A stretch of DNA of 64,000 nt from Flammeovirga kamogawensis (GTDB lineage: Bacteria; Bacteroidota; Bacteroidia; Cytophagales; Flammeovirgaceae), in NCBI RefSeq assembly GCF_018736065.1, contig NZ_CP076129.1, positions 992,001 through 1,056,000 of the forward strand, written 5' to 3'. The notes under the pieces were generated by a model that was given only the letters and a program-made list of their open reading frames with translations, did no database searches and was not told where the DNA came from. Of this stretch, positions 45,555 through 53,708 are shown one piece after another (the first letter of the stretch is position 1; each line of letters starts with the position of its first letter). Position numbers and translations under genes: made by a program.

Positions 45555-45819
45555 AAATAATCGTCGTCAATCATCAAGTACATGGGGAATAGTACTGATG
45601 TTATTTTACAGACTGTAAAGTTAATTTTGTTATTGAAATAAGCCTAAAGTCAACTAAAACTATCACATTTTTTCACTTTTAGTCAATTATCTATTAAATA
45701 TCATTTTGAGATAACCATTTATCAAAATAGGTCATTTAAAACTTATAATAAACGAAACTGATATTTAAAAGTGCCGTTTATATAATCATAATCACACTAA
45801 AAGTTTAAAGTTATACAAA

Positions 45820-47334
45820 ATGAAAAAATTTATATTATCTATATCACTATTAATTATAAGTCTAGCAACAGTTTCAGCTCAAGACAATAATTACAAAGGA
45901 AACTACAAAGGAACAGATACAAAAGCTGCCGGTGTTGTTAATAATCATGAGAATATAGTAACAGAAGATATTAATCAGTTTAAAAATACTCCAGAGGTTT
46001 TTCAACATGATAAAGAACAATTACAGACTACTTTAACTGGCGGTATACCAATGGGAAGATGGAATGAGGGCTTAATGTTTGATGGAATTGCACCATCTGA
46101 TCACTTTGTTTCTGCTGCAAACTGGTATCCAAATACAGAAACAGTTAAGGAAGATGAAATAAGAATAATCTTTATGGGATCTTCACCTCTTATACGTCCA
46201 GGACAAGCCAATACCTCTATTTTAATGCAATTTGGGAATGGCAAAAATTTAGTTTTTGATATTGGAGAAGGAGCTGTTGCCAATTTTGTTGGTGCGGGTA
46301 TTGCCTTAAACGAAATCAACGACATATTTATTACACACTTACACGTTGACCACTACGGTTCTCTACCTTATGTATACATGTTTGGAGCATGGAATGGTAG
46401 ATGGAATGAGCCTTTAAGAGTAAATGGACCGTCTGGATCTGAACCAAAATATGGTACAGCACATATGGTAGAAGGCATGAAATCTATGACCGAATGGCAC
46501 AGAGATGCTTTTGATGTGTTCCCGATTGGTAGAGGTTGGGAAATTGAAGTAAATGAATTTGATTTTACAGATGATGGTGGTGTTATCTATGACGTAGACG
46601 GTATACAGGTGACACACTGGCAACAATCTCACTGTAAAGATGGTGCTTCTGCTTATAGAGTTGAGTGGAACGGAATGTCTATTGTATTCTCTGGTGATGG
46701 TAGACCAAACAAATTAACGGCTAAATATGGTGCTAATGCAGATGTTTTAATTACCGAAATGCAAGTAGAAGTTGTAAACATTACATCGCAAGTATATGGT
46801 GTTCCTCCAGTTTTAACACGTTACACAATTGACACACACCACAACCCTGCCTATGCTGCTGGTAAATTATATAATGATTCTCAACCAAGATTAGCAATGG
46901 CTACTCACACAACAGATGATTTATATGCAAACAACGAAATGGTAGCAGAGGTTAGAGAACATTGGGACGGTCCTTTTCACTTTGGTTTTGATGGTGTTGT
47001 TGTAAATGTTTCGAAAGAAAAAATATGGGTTAGAGATGGTATTTTACCAGATTATCCAAACGCAACGCCTCCTCAGCAAGGTACAATGGTAGCAGATAAT
47101 GGCGGTTTAATTATTCCTGAACCTCGTAAGAAACGTGAGGATATGCAAAACCAATATATCAGAGATATGCAATATGATGAGAGTGAGTATTATCCAGAAG
47201 GATACCAACCTGAGCTTATGGAAACTTGGCCTTCTGATAAACCAATCTTTGTTCCAACTGAAAAAATTCCTTCATCAATGAAGAGAAGAAGAGCAGATTT
47301 TGATGAACAAGGAAACTTTATCAAAACTAAATAA
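45820..47334 (+). CDS. Exported MBL-fold metallo-hydrolase (GntH-like)
   Basis: 504 residues with a signal peptide (VSAQ, residue 20). Metallo-beta-lactamase fold: IIFMGSSPLIRPGQANTSIL opening, FDIGEGAVANFVGAGI, then the metal motif T-HLHVDH at residues 173-178, a His in QQSHCKDGASAYRVEW, Asp in VFSGDGRPNK, and later DTHHNPAYAAG and ATHTTDD supplying further His. The sequence strongly resembles proteins annotated as 'guanitoxin biosynthesis MBL fold metallo-hydrolase GntH', but no guanitoxin pathway is nearby, so the true substrate here is unknown. Export makes a role in toxin synthesis unlikely. A possible operon with the small secreted protein downstream is interrupted by a hairpin. Confidence 0.78.
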   Translation: MKKFILSISLLIISLATVSAQDNNYKGNYKGTDTKAAGVVNNHENIVTEDINQFKNTPEVFQHDKEQLQTTLTGGIPMGRWNEGLMFDGIAPSDHFVSAANWYPNTETVKEDEIRIIFMGSSPLIRPGQANTSILMQFGNGKNLVFDIGEGAVANFVGAGIALNEINDIFITHLHVDHYGSLPYVYMFGAWNGRWNEPLRVNGPSGSEPKYGTAHMVEGMKSMTEWHRDAFDVFPIGRGWEIEVNEFDFTDDGGVIYDVDGIQVTHWQQSHCKDGASAYRVEWNGMSIVFSGDGRPNKLTAKYGANADVLITEMQVEVVNITSQVYGVPPVLTRYTIDTHHNPAYAAGKLYNDSQPRLAMATHTTDDLYANNEMVAEVREHWDGPFHFGFDGVVVNVSKEKIWVRDGILPDYPNATPPQQGTMVADNGGLIIPEPRKKREDMQNQYIRDMQYDESEYYPEGYQPELMETWPSDKPIFVPTEKIPSSMKRRRADFDEQGNFIKTK

Positions 47335-47350
47335 TTAAAAATCTTTAAAA

Positions 47351-47376
47351 AGGCAGTTGTTTAAAAGCAACTGCCT
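47351..47376. terminator. Intercistronic hairpin
   Basis: Perfect 9-bp stem AGGCAGTTG / CAACTGCCT, 8-base loop, between two plus-strand genes. The T-run is on the minus side, so on the plus strand it may only attenuate or stabilise RNA. Confidence 0.45.
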
Positions 47377-47405
47377 AATTAATCAACTCATTGAAAAATC
47401 GAATT

Positions 47406-47828
47406 ATGAAAAAGTTATTTACAGTTATCGCTTTCCTATTTGTTGTTGCACTTCCTACTTATTCTCAAGTCACTCTAGAACAATCTCTTATTGCTTTAAA
47501 AGGAACAGATGAACACGATAAAATTAAAATAAATGATGAAAGAACTGAAGTTACTTTTGAAAATCATATCCCCTCAATAGAAGGTTTTGAACCTGCATAT
47601 TTATCAGTTGAATTGGCTATTGAACTCTACACAAAAATGAAAGATCCGATGATCTATGGAAGTTACTTTGATGCTATTTATAAAGCTGGGATGACTTATA
47701 AGTCAGTCTCAAAATCAAGTAACGGATACGAAATTTGTATAACTGCAAACACAAAGGGAATAGGTGTCGAAATTATTGATGACACCAAAAAATCCTTAAC
47801 CAATGATTATTTCCCATTTGATAATTAA
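47406..47828 (+). CDS. Small secreted protein, unknown
   Basis: Start chosen at ATG 47406 because it begins the signal peptide MKKLFTVIAFLFVVALPTYSQ; an upstream TTG at 47391 is in frame. 140 residues. The mature part (TLEQSLIALKGTDEHDKIKI, VTFENHIPSIEGFEPAYLSVELAIELYTKM, YFDAIYKAGMTYKSVSK, GYEICITANTKGIGVEI) is a mixed helix/strand small domain without cysteines or known motifs. It follows the exported metallo-hydrolase by ~70 bases and shares its strand, so the two may work together. A strong terminator ends the unit. Confidence 0.65.
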   Translation: MKKLFTVIAFLFVVALPTYSQVTLEQSLIALKGTDEHDKIKINDERTEVTFENHIPSIEGFEPAYLSVELAIELYTKMKDPMIYGSYFDAIYKAGMTYKSVSKSSNGYEICITANTKGIGVEIIDDTKKSLTNDYFPFDN

Positions 47829-47875
47829 AAATAATAGTAAGTAGATAATGTTAGTAATTGATTAGGTAGTAATAG

Positions 47876-47908
47876 AAAAACCCTAAGTGTTTTGCACTTA
47901 GGGTTTTT
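47876..47908. terminator. Strong bidirectional terminator
   Basis: Perfect 14-bp stem AAAAACCCTAAGTG / CACTTAGGGTTTTT with a 5-base loop. It sits between convergent genes and serves both. Confidence 0.9.
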
Positions 47909-47960
47909 AGTGTGTATTCTTAGTAAGCAAAATATACTATTATAAATTGCTATAAATAAT

Positions 47961-48479
47961 CTAAAATTTTAGGCCAAAATCATAACGTTGATCTACAATT
48001 CTTTTTAAGATACCTAGTTGTCCACAATGCCACATTGTATGTTTATTATTCCAATCTAATGCTTCAAATTTATTATTTGCAACAGGGTGTGGTACTTTAG
48101 TTGGCTCTAGTTTGTGTTCTAATTCCTCTTCCAAGAGTTGAGATATTATTGAGATAGAAGACTTTTGTACCATTTTAAAGTGTTCAAGTAATTCCTCTGC
48201 ATCTGTTAAACCAATACATTCTGCAGGATCGGCCTTTATAAACAACCTTGCATATTCTTGAATAGGAAATTTCTGATATAACTCTGGCTCAGGTCCTTTA
48301 ATAGCCATAATAGAATGGTAATTAACACTTAGTATTAAATGCCCAACTTGCCAAGTTACATTAGTGGCCAAATTATCTGGAATTGTATCCCATTCTTTAA
48401 AAGGAATACTTTCTAATAAAGTATTTACCCATTTATAGGTACTTTCTGTTTGTACCTTAAGCATTTCAATAGTATTCAT
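47961..48479 (-). CDS. DinB-family protein
   Basis: 172 residues, four-helix DinB/YfiT-like fold. N-terminal helix MLKVQTESTYKWVNTLLESIP, then ATNVTWQVGHLILSVNYHSIM, with the first metal-binding His in VGHL; the C-terminal HTMWHCGQLGILKRIV supplies the paired His residues (HxxxH). Such proteins are metal-dependent and often act as thiol transferases or hydrolases with unknown substrates; some are induced by DNA damage. Cytoplasmic, no signal peptide. It is monocistronic and convergent with the plus-strand pair, sharing the terminator at 47876. Confidence 0.8.
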   Translation of the reverse strand: MNTIEMLKVQTESTYKWVNTLLESIPFKEWDTIPDNLATNVTWQVGHLILSVNYHSIMAIKGPEPELYQKFPIQEYARLFIKADPAECIGLTDAEELLEHFKMVQKSSISIISQLLEEELEHKLEPTKVPHPVANNKFEALDWNNKHTMWHCGQLGILKRIVDQRYDFGLKF

Positions 48480-48665
48480 CTAGTTTTTATTAAAAGAACA
48501 GGTTTATTTCTTCTTCAAAACTTTAGCCAACCATAAATTATTCCAAATAAAAGTGGCCAAATTCTCATTAGAGATAGAACGGTATATAAATTAAGTAATG
48601 ATATCGATATTATAGTAAGTTAATAACATTCAACAAGCTTGTTTCAAATCATAAAATAAAAGTAG

Positions 48666-48700
48666 AAAACCGAAGTATGATTAAAACACACCTCGGTTTT
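48666..48700 (-). terminator. Terminator of the MATE operon
   Basis: AAAACCGA / TCGGTTTT stem, 25 bases past the stop at 48726, with T-rich flanks on both strands. Confidence 0.65.
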
Positions 48701-48725
48701 ATTGTATAGATTTCTACTATTTTAA

Positions 48726-50120
48726 TCACTTTCTAAAAACGCCTACTAAATCATTTTTATATTCTTGAAAAGCACTAGTTTCAGTTAAGACTGATTTTGC
48801 TTTTTCTAAATCTTTTTTCATTACAATAGAAGCATAAATTCCACCCAAAACATTACTAAGAGATACACCTATAAATATGCCTTCAACTCCCCATGTACTA
48901 CCTACTATTGCTAAAGGTACAGTAAATAAAAGGGTCTTGATAAGCATAATACGAAGTGATTTTTTTGATTGTTGTAAACCATTTAAAATAGATGAGGTAA
49001 CCAAGAATAATCCATAAAAAATAAATGATGGAGCTACCCAATAAAAGTAAGTTACAATATCACCTACAATAATTGGATCGTTTGTAAAAATGCCTGCTAT
49101 TGGCTTTGCAAAAGTCATTAGAACTATACAAATTAATAAGCCAATATACACGGATGACTTTCCTCCAAAAACAATTGCTTCATCTATTCTTTCTTTATTT
49201 CTTGCGCCAAAATTCTGGGCAATAAATGGTGTTATTGCCATACTTACTCCAGATATTCCAATCATTAATAACATTTCTATTCTTCCTGCTACACCATAGG
49301 CTGCTACTGCAAACTCCGATTGACTAGCCAATAGATAAGTAATAAACATGAGTGTAAATGGTTGAATAACCTGAGTAACTATAACTGGTGCTCCTAAAGA
49401 AAATATTTGCTTTGTATACTGTATAAATTTCTGAATAGCCTTAAAACTATCTTTCTTAATAATGCCATCTTTCACAAGAAAATAGAACATGGCAATAGCA
49501 ACAAATACCCACGATCCTGCGGTTGCCAAACCTGCTCCTTTTATACCGTAGGCATCGAATCCCAAGTGCCCAAAAATTAAAGCATAATCCAATAATAAAT
49601 TAATTACGCCGGCAATACCCATAATTACATCTGGCATTACAATATTCCCTTTTGCACGCAAATTTGCCCCTGCCATCATTCCAAAAGTTAACAACGGCAT
49701 ACCAATAAGAATTACCACCATATACTCTTTTATATATGGAAGGAGATTTGCTGATGCACCCAAGAAGAGAAAAATTGTATCGTGTCCTTTTATCAATATT
49801 CCTGATAAGATAATTGCCAATACAATAGACAAAATTGCTCCGATAAAAAACACTTCACGCAATTGAAAATCTTGATTTGATCCTGCGTATTTTCCAACTA
49901 AAATAGATACACCAACAGCCAAGCCTAAAAAAGCACCTACTACCATAAAATATACTGTTGATGCAAAACTAAGAGCGGCAAGTTCGTTCGCACCCAATTG
50001 TCCTACAAAATAAGTATCTATTACTTGAAATAGAAACGTTGATAACATCCCTAAACTAATGGGTATACTCATAGAAATAAGTACCTTACCACTTTCGTGT
50101 TCTAATATTTTATTACTCAT
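48726..50120 (-). CDS. MATE-family efflux transporter
   Basis: 464 residues, 12 transmembrane helices in two related halves. Typical MATE phrases: SIPISLGMLSTFLFQVIDTYFVGQLGANELAALSFASTVYF in the first half, GMPLLTFGMMAGANLRAKGN (conserved NLRA-GN loop), and GVSMAITPFIAQNFGARNKERIDEA opening the second half's conserved region. It exports cationic or organic compounds in exchange for Na+ or H+. It starts 7 bases after the preceding outer-membrane protein gene, so it is the last cistron of the operon 51909 to 48726. The co-transcribed reductase suggests handling of a redox-active or toxic compound. Confidence 0.9.
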   Translation of the reverse strand: MSNKILEHESGKVLISMSIPISLGMLSTFLFQVIDTYFVGQLGANELAALSFASTVYFMVVGAFLGLAVGVSILVGKYAGSNQDFQLREVFFIGAILSIVLAIILSGILIKGHDTIFLFLGASANLLPYIKEYMVVILIGMPLLTFGMMAGANLRAKGNIVMPDVIMGIAGVINLLLDYALIFGHLGFDAYGIKGAGLATAGSWVFVAIAMFYFLVKDGIIKKDSFKAIQKFIQYTKQIFSLGAPVIVTQVIQPFTLMFITYLLASQSEFAVAAYGVAGRIEMLLMIGISGVSMAITPFIAQNFGARNKERIDEAIVFGGKSSVYIGLLICIVLMTFAKPIAGIFTNDPIIVGDIVTYFYWVAPSFIFYGLFLVTSSILNGLQQSKKSLRIMLIKTLLFTVPLAIVGSTWGVEGIFIGVSLSNVLGGIYASIVMKKDLEKAKSVLTETSAFQEYKNDLVGVFRK

Positions 50121-50127
50121 CTTTCCG

Positions 50128-50853
50128 TTAATTTTTAAAGTTATATTGTACGCCTACAAGTAGTAAAGTATTTACTTTTTTTACCATAGGGACTGTTTTA
50201 TCGTTATAAAGCCAATTATGACTTACTCTTAAATTGAGTTCTTTTACCAAGTTTACAACCAACGAAATATTGTTATTTGCCCCCCAATATTCGCTATCTG
50301 TAAAGGAGTGATATGTTTTTAAATTCCACTCAAAATACACTGCTTCGTTGATAGGAGTTTTAAAAGTAGCAATAGTTCCTAAAGCACTACTTTTATGTGC
50401 TTGTTCAGTTTGAAATTCAAAATTCATATATCCTACAAAAGCAGAAAGCTCCAATAATTTTTTATCCGATTTTTTTACGGGAGTCCATCCCGCTCCTGCA
50501 CCTGTAACCAACGCATGATTAATTCTGTATGAGTGTGCAAAACCATAAAACATGGCAACTAGTGGATAAACTTTATGTTCTTGATGAAAACGGAAATCTG
50601 CATTCGACCAAAAGTCATTCAAAACAGTAATATCTTCCACATTAAGATAACTGTAAGTAACATTCATGGTAGTACTCGTTTTTACACTAGATAAATGCAT
50701 TCCAAACTCAGAAGTAAGTCCTACCTGATTAAGGTTACCTGTTTGTTTACTTCCCATAAGAGCCACATTAGCAGCTAATTTAAGCGTGTCAGAAATAGCA
50801 TAGCTTTCTGCGGCTCCTAAAAAGAATATCAATACGATATAAAAAAATTTCAT
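50128..50853 (-). CDS. DUF481-like outer-membrane protein
   Basis: 241 residues with signal peptide (cleavage near SYAIS, residue ~19). Barrel-type strands: TLKLAANVALMGSKQTGNLNQVGLTSEFGMHL resembles the opening of YdiY/DUF481 proteins ('xGNTxxxxlxxxxxl'), then YPLVAMFYGFAHSYRINHALVTGAGAGWTP and a final LLLVGVQYNFKN. An outer-membrane barrel of about 10-12 strands is likely. Gaps of 9 and 7 bases on either side put it firmly inside the reductase-MATE operon. It might pass the MATE substrate across the outer membrane, but this is inference only. Confidence 0.65.
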   Translation of the reverse strand: MKFFYIVLIFFLGAAESYAISDTLKLAANVALMGSKQTGNLNQVGLTSEFGMHLSSVKTSTTMNVTYSYLNVEDITVLNDFWSNADFRFHQEHKVYPLVAMFYGFAHSYRINHALVTGAGAGWTPVKKSDKKLLELSAFVGYMNFEFQTEQAHKSSALGTIATFKTPINEAVYFEWNLKTYHSFTDSEYWGANNNISLVVNLVKELNLRVSHNWLYNDKTVPMVKKVNTLLLVGVQYNFKN

Positions 50854-50862
50854 TGCTACAGA

Positions 50863-51312
50863 CTATTTAATTTCTCTTGCATTCTCCAATGCTTTATTAA
50901 GTGCCTGTATACTTTCACTTTCAAAAGGTGATTCGGCTATTTCGATTTCTTCTCCTTGGTACTCTTTGACCAATGCTTTGTATTGCTCTAAAGTCCATCC
51001 TCTAGTATCTATATTTCCACCAGGAATTGGCTTTTTTACAGCACTAAATCTACATGCTCCGGGAGCAAAATAAACGACTGACCATTTTTGACTTTTCAGT
51101 TTTTCAATAAATTCAACATCATTCGTTGTCGGTACATAAATAGCGTTTCCAATAAGTGGAGGTACTATTTTAGAGAATTCTAACGACACAACAGGATCAC
51201 AACCACGTGCTAATACTGTTTTTCTTGAGTTATCTTTTTGTTGTTGAGGCACTTGTGCTATAGTATTCATAAGGCTTATAGTGTAAAGTAGTGAGTAGAT
51301 AAGAACTTTCAT
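50863..51312 (-). CDS. Small secreted protein, unknown
   Basis: 149 residues, signal peptide ending near IAQV (residue ~20). The mature part has RKTVLARGCDPVVSLEFSKIVPPLIGNAIYVPTTNDVEFIEKL, KWSVVYFAPGACRFSAVKKPIPGGN and TRGWTLEQYKALVKEYQG. Two Cys residues (in GCDP and GACR) could form a disulfide after export. The segment SVVYFAPGACR is faintly reminiscent of thioredoxin-fold redox motifs, but there is no CxxC. It is the second gene of the FMN reductase-MATE operon. Family not recognised. Confidence 0.6.
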   Translation of the reverse strand: MKVLIYSLLYTISLMNTIAQVPQQQKDNSRKTVLARGCDPVVSLEFSKIVPPLIGNAIYVPTTNDVEFIEKLKSQKWSVVYFAPGACRFSAVKKPIPGGNIDTRGWTLEQYKALVKEYQGEEIEIAESPFESESIQALNKALENAREIK

Positions 51313-51351
51313 TCTTGTAGTTTAAGTGGATGTTTTTGTATTGGCAATAGT

Positions 51352-51909
51352 TTAAATTATTACCTCTTTTTCTGTTTTAAGTGCTTGTGTAAAAAGTGTA
51401 AGCTGTTGCTGAAATTGTGTACTAAGACTGTCGTCCTTTATTCCCTTATTCACATCAAAATTTTCGTAGAATGAGGGTAAAGAAAAACTAATAACAGTGT
51501 TTGTATTGGCGTACTTATACATAGTAGATGCAAAGTTTAAAACAGAACTTCCACCTCTCTGTCCAGGAGATGTTGCTAACAAAAACATTGGTTTATTATC
51601 CCAAACATTTTGATCAATACGAGAGACCCAATCATAAATATTCTTATAAGCCGATGAGAAAATACCATTGTGTTCTGCAAAGGAAATCACAATCCCATCT
51701 GCTTCTTTTATTTTCTCTTTAAAGACAGTTGCCAACGTAGGAATACCAGAAGATTTTTCACGATCAATGCTATAGATAGGCATTTCAAAATCGTTTAAAT
51801 CCAAGACTTCATACTTGATGTCTTCTATTTGTCTTGCGACAAAAGTGGCTAGTGTTGAGTTGATGGACTCTTTACTATTACTTGCTCCAAATGTGATTAT
51901 TTTCTTCAT
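51352..51909 (-). CDS. NADPH-dependent FMN reductase (flavodoxin fold)
   Basis: 185 residues. ITFGASNSKESINSTLATFVA is the phosphate-binding loop of the NADPH-dependent FMN reductase family, followed by YEVLDLNDFEMPIYSID, KIKEADGIVISFAEHNGIFSSAYKNIYDWVSR (substrate/flavin loop) and NKPMFLLATSPGQRGGSSVL. It reduces quinones, azo compounds or free flavin in the cytoplasm. First gene of a four-gene operon ending in MATE, and downstream of an AraC-regulator gene with a two-copy direct repeat between, so it is probably induced by a compound that the operon detoxifies. Confidence 0.85.
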   Translation of the reverse strand: MKKIITFGASNSKESINSTLATFVARQIEDIKYEVLDLNDFEMPIYSIDREKSSGIPTLATVFKEKIKEADGIVISFAEHNGIFSSAYKNIYDWVSRIDQNVWDNKPMFLLATSPGQRGGSSVLNFASTMYKYANTNTVISFSLPSFYENFDVNKGIKDDSLSTQFQQQLTLFTQALKTEKEVII

Positions 51910-51931
51910 TCTTGTATTTTTTAGTACAGAA

Positions 51932-51997
51932 CAAAGTACCCTATAATTAAAGGGAGGAAAAAGGTAAAAAAAGGATGAAGAAGGGTAAAAAAAGGAT
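51932..51997 (-). promoter_or_regulatory. Promoter with AraC-type direct repeats
   Basis: The plus strand carries GGTAAAAAAAGGAT twice, at 51963-51976 and 51984-51997, exactly 21 bp apart (two helical turns). A -7-like TACTTTG (minus strand, 51932-51938) follows. Tandem sites on one face just upstream of the promoter are typical of AraC-family activators, and the AraC gene lies directly upstream. Confidence 0.55.
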
Positions 51998-52026
51998 TTT
52001 AATCAAAAATATGCTTGATCAACTAC

Positions 52027-52908
52027 TTACTTCGATTGCTCTCGAAACGCATTAGGTGATTGTCCTACATGCTTTCTAAAAAACTTAAACATATTGGTAG
52101 GTTCGCCAAAATTTAAATCGTAAGCAATAGATTTTGCAGATTTACTTGTTCCACGTAACTGTCTTTTAATTTCTAATAAACGGCGTTCATTAATAAGTGC
52201 TTTTGGGGTCATTTTATAAAGACTCTGGCTTACCTTGGATAATGCTTTCAATGGAATATTAAGTTGTTCTGTATAAAATTCTACCTTAAACTCCGTTTTA
52301 TAATGCTTTTCTATCAGTTGTTTAAAAGTGATGGCATTTTTCTGATGTTCGTCTACAATAGGTTGTTCTTCTGATTGTCCTTTTTGCATCATTTCTACTT
52401 GTATTAGTAAAAGACACAACCAATGGTAAAATGCTTTTGATTGATACGCAACACTCCACTCAGAATACACCGTTTGTAACTCCCTAAAGATATTTTCTAT
52501 CTGAGTTTGTGCAAATGATGGAATTGATAAAACCTGTGTACCAAGTTCATGAGAGGACGAAATAAATTGAAAAAGATGTTGTAAATCCGTCTCATTCCTA
52601 TATATAAACTCAGGGTTAAAGGTTACCGAAGCCAATTCTACTTCTTGGTCAGTAAAGTAATTAAAATGATGCAACTGATCTTTAGATAACAAAATAAGTG
52701 TATTCGGTTGGAAAGAATACTCTTTAAAATCGACAAGATAAGTTCCTCTGCCTTTCTTTATGAAAAATACCACATGAAAATCGCGCAATGATGGAACGAA
52801 GATATCATTTGTTGTGGTAAGATTAGCAAAAGAGGTAATAGCATAAGGCAAGCCTTTACCTAGCTTATTAGACTCAAAATATTTTATCTCATCATTTTCC
52901 ATCATCAA
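52027..52908 (-). CDS. AraC-family transcriptional regulator
   Basis: 293 residues. N-terminal cupin-like sensor (FHVVFFIKKGRGTYLVDFKEYSFQPNTLILLSKDQLHHFNY) followed by a helical linker. The C-terminal ~100 residues hold the double helix-turn-helix: FYTEQLNIPLKALSKVSQSLYKMTPKALINERRLLEIKRQL and SAKSIAYDLNFGEPTNMFKFFRKHVGQSPNAFR. It reads in the same direction as the FMN reductase operon, 117 bases before it, and the tandem 14-bp repeats lie in that gap. Several Met codons at the start (MMMEND) leave the exact start open by two residues. Confidence 0.9.
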   Translation of the reverse strand: MMMENDEIKYFESNKLGKGLPYAITSFANLTTTNDIFVPSLRDFHVVFFIKKGRGTYLVDFKEYSFQPNTLILLSKDQLHHFNYFTDQEVELASVTFNPEFIYRNETDLQHLFQFISSSHELGTQVLSIPSFAQTQIENIFRELQTVYSEWSVAYQSKAFYHWLCLLLIQVEMMQKGQSEEQPIVDEHQKNAITFKQLIEKHYKTEFKVEFYTEQLNIPLKALSKVSQSLYKMTPKALINERRLLEIKRQLRGTSKSAKSIAYDLNFGEPTNMFKFFRKHVGQSPNAFREQSK

Positions 52909-52958
52909 TAAAAATCAAAAGGTAAGTTTATACCTGTAAATATATTCTTTTTCAATCA

Positions 52959-53507
52959 TTATTCAGTTCTTAAGTACTTTGATGGAACATTATCCGTTAA
53001 CCATACTCCGTTTTCAGAAATAAAAAACGCAAAGTTATCATTATACATTTCTAATGCAGCTACCTTAAATATAAATGGTTTACCATGCCTCTGCCCTACC
53101 ATTTTTGCTGTAGTAATATCACTACTTAAATGAACATGCTGTCGAGCTTTTCTTATCAAACCTTTCTTTAAAATCGATTGTTTTGACTGTTCACCTGTCC
53201 CGTGAAATAGTATTTCTGGTGGCTTTTGATTTTTATAACCTAATTCAACCTGTAACGAATGTCCTTGACTTGCTCTAATTTTATCTAGAGAGTCGTTAAA
53301 AGCAAACCTCTTTTTTACATTGGTTTCAACAACATGATGTAAAGTTGCTCTATTAAATTGAACTCCTTTCCTATTCGATTTTTCAATTAGTTCATCTACC
53401 TCTGCCCATCCATTTTCGTCTAACTGAATATTTATTGTTTCTGGTTTGTGTCTTAATACTAAGCTTAAAAATTTACTTATGTGTTTTAGTTGTTTATCGT
53501 TTTCCAT
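52959..53507 (-). CDS. kptA: RNA 2'-phosphotransferase (Tpt1/KptA family)
   Basis: 182 residues, the family's usual size. Signature motifs: KFLSLVLRHKPETI (catalytic Arg-His), FNRATLHHVVETN, RASQGHS-(V/L)xV (catalytic Arg plus substrate loop), PEILFHGT, ARQHVHLSSD. In fungi Tpt1 removes the splice-junction 2'-phosphate from tRNA using NAD+. Bacteria lack that splicing pathway, so bacterial KptA's natural substrate is unclear; RNA repair or 2'-phosphate or ADP-ribose chemistry on RNA is suspected. Monocistronic, between an AraC regulator and the PCMD lipoprotein. Confidence 0.93.
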   Translation of the reverse strand: MENDKQLKHISKFLSLVLRHKPETINIQLDENGWAEVDELIEKSNRKGVQFNRATLHHVVETNVKKRFAFNDSLDKIRASQGHSLQVELGYKNQKPPEILFHGTGEQSKQSILKKGLIRKARQHVHLSSDITTAKMVGQRHGKPFIFKVAALEMYNDNFAFFISENGVWLTDNVPSKYLRTE

Positions 53508-53708
53508 GTTTATTTATTATTGTACATTAAATAAATATATTGATTTTTCAGAAACTTTTATCCAAAAACCATCAGTGAAAAATTAAGCCGGAAGTCAACC
53601 TATTTTTCACTAATTGTAAGTTGTTAATTATCAATATAAAATACAAACATCTATCTTTTCTCATCAACGGATCAATAAATAGACTATAAAACATTGTATA
53701 TCTAATGA

